Positions 63,921 through 64,000 of a stretch of 64,000 bases of DNA are shown piece by piece. This DNA comes from Limnobacter humi (GTDB lineage: Bacteria > Pseudomonadota > Gammaproteobacteria > Burkholderiales > Burkholderiaceae_B): NCBI RefSeq assembly GCF_024518835.1, contig NZ_JANIGO010000005.1:172783-236782 (forward strand), read 5' to 3'. A program made the position numbers and the translations under genes. The notes under the pieces were generated by a model. The model did not search any database, was not told where the DNA came from, and was given only the letters and a program-made list of their open reading frames with translations. Each line of letters begins with the position of its first letter. Position 1 is the stretch's first letter.

Positions 63921-64000
63921 CTCGTTTCTCTGCTGCACGACACGCAGCGCGAAACGAAGCAAGCAAGCGGTTTTCGAAGCGATTTGAAGATTGTAGCGTG

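Noticed and set aside
1..64000. Integrated prophage or insertion sequence as the source of the tail-fibre-like gene
   Set aside because: No integrase, transposase, capsid, terminase or attachment-site repeats were seen; the single tRNA gene is intact and not next to the adhesin.

Overview
The window reads as a chromosome segment of a betaproteobacterium of the order Burkholderiales. The evidence is moderate GC, the gene order rpe-gph-trpE-(regulator)-trpG-trpD-trpC, the pairing of a UbiH-type hydroxylase with dsbC, and the mltA/apaG neighbourhood. A Limnobacter-like lineage is my best guess from general familiarity, not from a search.

Layout. 1-1499: a partial short-chain dehydrogenase and a CidA/LrgB-type pair. 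1611-21602: one long rightward locus that looks like a compact type IVb pilus / type II secretion-like machine. It encodes a PilN-like lipoprotein secretin, a Gly-rich periplasmic protein, a GspE/PilQ-type ATPase, a GspF/PilR-type platform protein, two membrane-anchored assembly proteins, a parvulin-like foldase and two prepilin-like proteins that lack Glu5. It ends in a 10.8-kb gene for a 3599-residue repetitive surface protein that carries an intramolecular chaperone (peptidase S74) domain. A strong intrinsic terminator lies between the two prepilin genes. 21666-25736: a convergent FecR-like low-complexity protein, an epimerase homologue that has lost its catalytic Tyr/Lys pair, and an unrecognised protein.

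25784-36218: an alpha/beta-hydrolase lipoprotein, a DUF1302 outer-membrane protein, two orphan ParA-like ATPases around a penicillin-acylase-family enzyme, a degenerate receiver protein and a TadG-like protein. 36273-39154 holds DUF1145, an exported protein, tRNA-Phe and a UbiH-type hydroxylase. 39220-48904: dsbC, then a four-gene RND efflux operon (mdtABC-type plus an outer-membrane factor). 48916-57207: mltA, a small membrane protein, apaG, then rpe-gph-trpE-receiver-trpGDC. The receiver inside the trp operon has Glu in place of the phospho-acceptor Asp, and hairpins flank it.

57217-62706 is a leftward group: an M61 peptidase, an AcuI-like reductase, DUF3429, a photolyase-family protein lacking the N-terminal antenna domain, and a divergent SDR. 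62858-63634 is an enoyl-CoA hydratase. The window closes with a bidirectional terminator and a near-consensus promoter whose character and position suggest that an rRNA operon begins just outside.

The most interesting unit is the pilus-like locus ending in the giant S74 adhesin. It looks like a dedicated assembly or export apparatus for a phage-tail-fibre-like surface fibre, and I do not recognise it as a named system.
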